From positions 1-29,447 of the IMG/VR virus record IMGVR_UViG_3300037504_000284: DNA of 29,447 nucleotides. One strand, given 5' to 3'. Positions within the stretch are counted from its first letter, which is position 1, and the number at the start of each line of letters is the position of its first letter. The notes beneath the pieces are model-generated. The model did no database searches, was not told the DNA's origin, and worked only from the letters and a program-made list of their open reading frames with translations. Position numbers and translations under genes: made by a program. This document shows, in pieces, positions 28,784-29,447 of this stretch. This stretch comes from a virus.

Positions 28784-29134
28784 ATGGATACGTTTGTGGT
28801 TATTTTTTTAATTGTGTTGTTATTAGGTTTAATATATTATGGCATAAGAAAAAATAAAGTTTATAATTTTTTGGATCAGGTATTAGATGCAAAACACAGA
28901 TATAATGTACGAATGATACAAGAAGGCAATCCGGGTAGAATGTGGCATAATTTTGATGTCGAAGGTTTTTATAATAAGATGTTTTGGTCGTTTAAGCCGT
29001 TGAAGTGGCATATTTGGTTTGAGGATTGGCAGGTAGAGATTATAATTAAAGAACTTTTTAATCAGATTACAGATGAAGGCAATAATACTTATAGGAGTGG
29101 CAATTCTGATGTGGATATTGATAATAATTCTTAG
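28784..29134 (+). CDS. Membrane-anchored protein
   Basis: A 116-residue protein. It starts with one strong membrane helix (VVIFLIVLLLGLIYYGI, about 4-20) and continues as a basic then Trp-rich soluble part (WHNFDVEGFYNKMFWSFKPL; WHIWFEDWQVEIII). The soluble part is probably on the cytoplasmic side. The TAG stop at 29132-29134 shows that this codon is read normally here. The function is unknown. Confidence 0.6.
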   Translation: MDTFVVIFLIVLLLGLIYYGIRKNKVYNFLDQVLDAKHRYNVRMIQEGNPGRMWHNFDVEGFYNKMFWSFKPLKWHIWFEDWQVEIIIKELFNQITDEGNNTYRSGNSDVDIDNNS

Positions 29135-29149
29135 AAAAATTGATGATTT

Positions 29150-29377
29150 ATGAATAAAGAAACAATGAAAAAAGCAGTTAAACTGAATGAAGATTTAGAA
29201 AAAATTAAAGAAGCAATCAGTCGATTAGAAAATAAAAAATTGCTTTATAGTTTTAAAATCGTGGCGGTTGATAGATATTTAAGTGATATTGAAGTTCCTA
29301 GCAGATGTCAAAACAAATTATTGGATGTTTTATATAAGGAGAAAGATCAGATTGAAAAAGAAATTGATGAGTTATGA
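29150..29377 (+). CDS. Small coiled-coil protein
   Basis: A 75-residue helical protein with heptad-like Leu/Ile spacing (KAVKLNEDLEKIKEAISRLE; NKLLDVLYKEKDQIEKEID). Its stop overlaps the next ATG (ATGA). It probably forms an oligomer or partner complex. Confidence 0.6.
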   Translation: MNKETMKKAVKLNEDLEKIKEAISRLENKKLLYSFKIVAVDRYLSDIEVPSRCQNKLLDVLYKEKDQIEKEIDEL

Positions 29378-29447
29378 AAAATGAAACAATAAATATTACA
29401 ATTCCATTTAAGAAAATATGGAAACAAAATGAAGATGGTAGTTGGTC
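29374..29447 (+). CDS. Partial gene at the right edge
   Basis: ATG at 29374 overlaps the preceding TGA. The visible 24 codons begin MKNETINITIPFKKIWKQN and run off the end. Nothing more can be said. Confidence 0.5.
   Translation, partial: MKNETINITIPFKKIWKQNEDGSW

Overview
This AT-rich window is a piece of a double-stranded DNA tailed bacteriophage (or prophage), probably infecting a member of the Bacteroidota. Phage identity rests on a terminase small subunit, terminase large subunit and portal gene in a row, plus a primase, a DnaB-like helicase, an SNF2 helicase and dozens of tiny early genes. The host assignment is an inference. Several promoter-like sites match the Bacteroidota form TTTG-N19/20-TAnnTTTG (7028-7059 and 27224-27254), and most start codons follow an A/T-rich AAATTATG-type leader instead of a Shine-Dalgarno sequence.

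Layout. Positions 1-6682 are a leftward operon: terS, terL, two small genes, a 237-base structured non-coding gap, portal, a small acidic protein, a multi-pass membrane protein, two small beta-rich proteins, and a DUF2341/LamG protein cut by the window edge. Positions 6683-7109 are a divergent control region with two different families of palindromic or repeated sites and promoters pointing both ways. From 7110 to the right end everything is rightward: small unknown genes (7110-11284), an SNF2 helicase, a sigma-70-like factor, a pentapeptide-repeat protein, a CHC2/TOPRIM primase, an exported protein, a TcmP-like/KilA-N/KilAC fusion protein, a winged-helix replication-type protein, further small genes, a metallophosphoesterase, a DnaB-N/RecA-fold helicase, a cupin and unknown genes to the edge.

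How it may work together. The primase (14803), wHTH replication protein (19379), SNF2 helicase (11288) and RecA-fold helicase (25620) form a distributed replication set. The sigma-like factor (13555) may read a phage-specific promoter motif, GAAACTTTwTT-N9/10-TCGTATA(AC). I find it four times: before the packaging operon, after the sigma gene, before a likely small RNA, and before the cupin gene.

The most unusual locus is 16584-18410. An RNA with two interlocked perfect 13-bp complementarities (order A-B-A'-B') lies just ahead of a three-part protein: a TcmP-like (methyltransferase-fold) N-terminus fused to KilA-N and KilAC antirepressor domains. The arrangement recalls, by analogy only, the c4 antisense RNA that controls the phage P1 antirepressor. 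Other candidates are a promoter-RNA-terminator unit at 27058-27212, a structured RNA between portal and the terminase block, and two gene cassettes bounded by exact direct repeats at start sites. No integrase, tRNA, CRISPR array, insertion sequence or capsid gene was seen.
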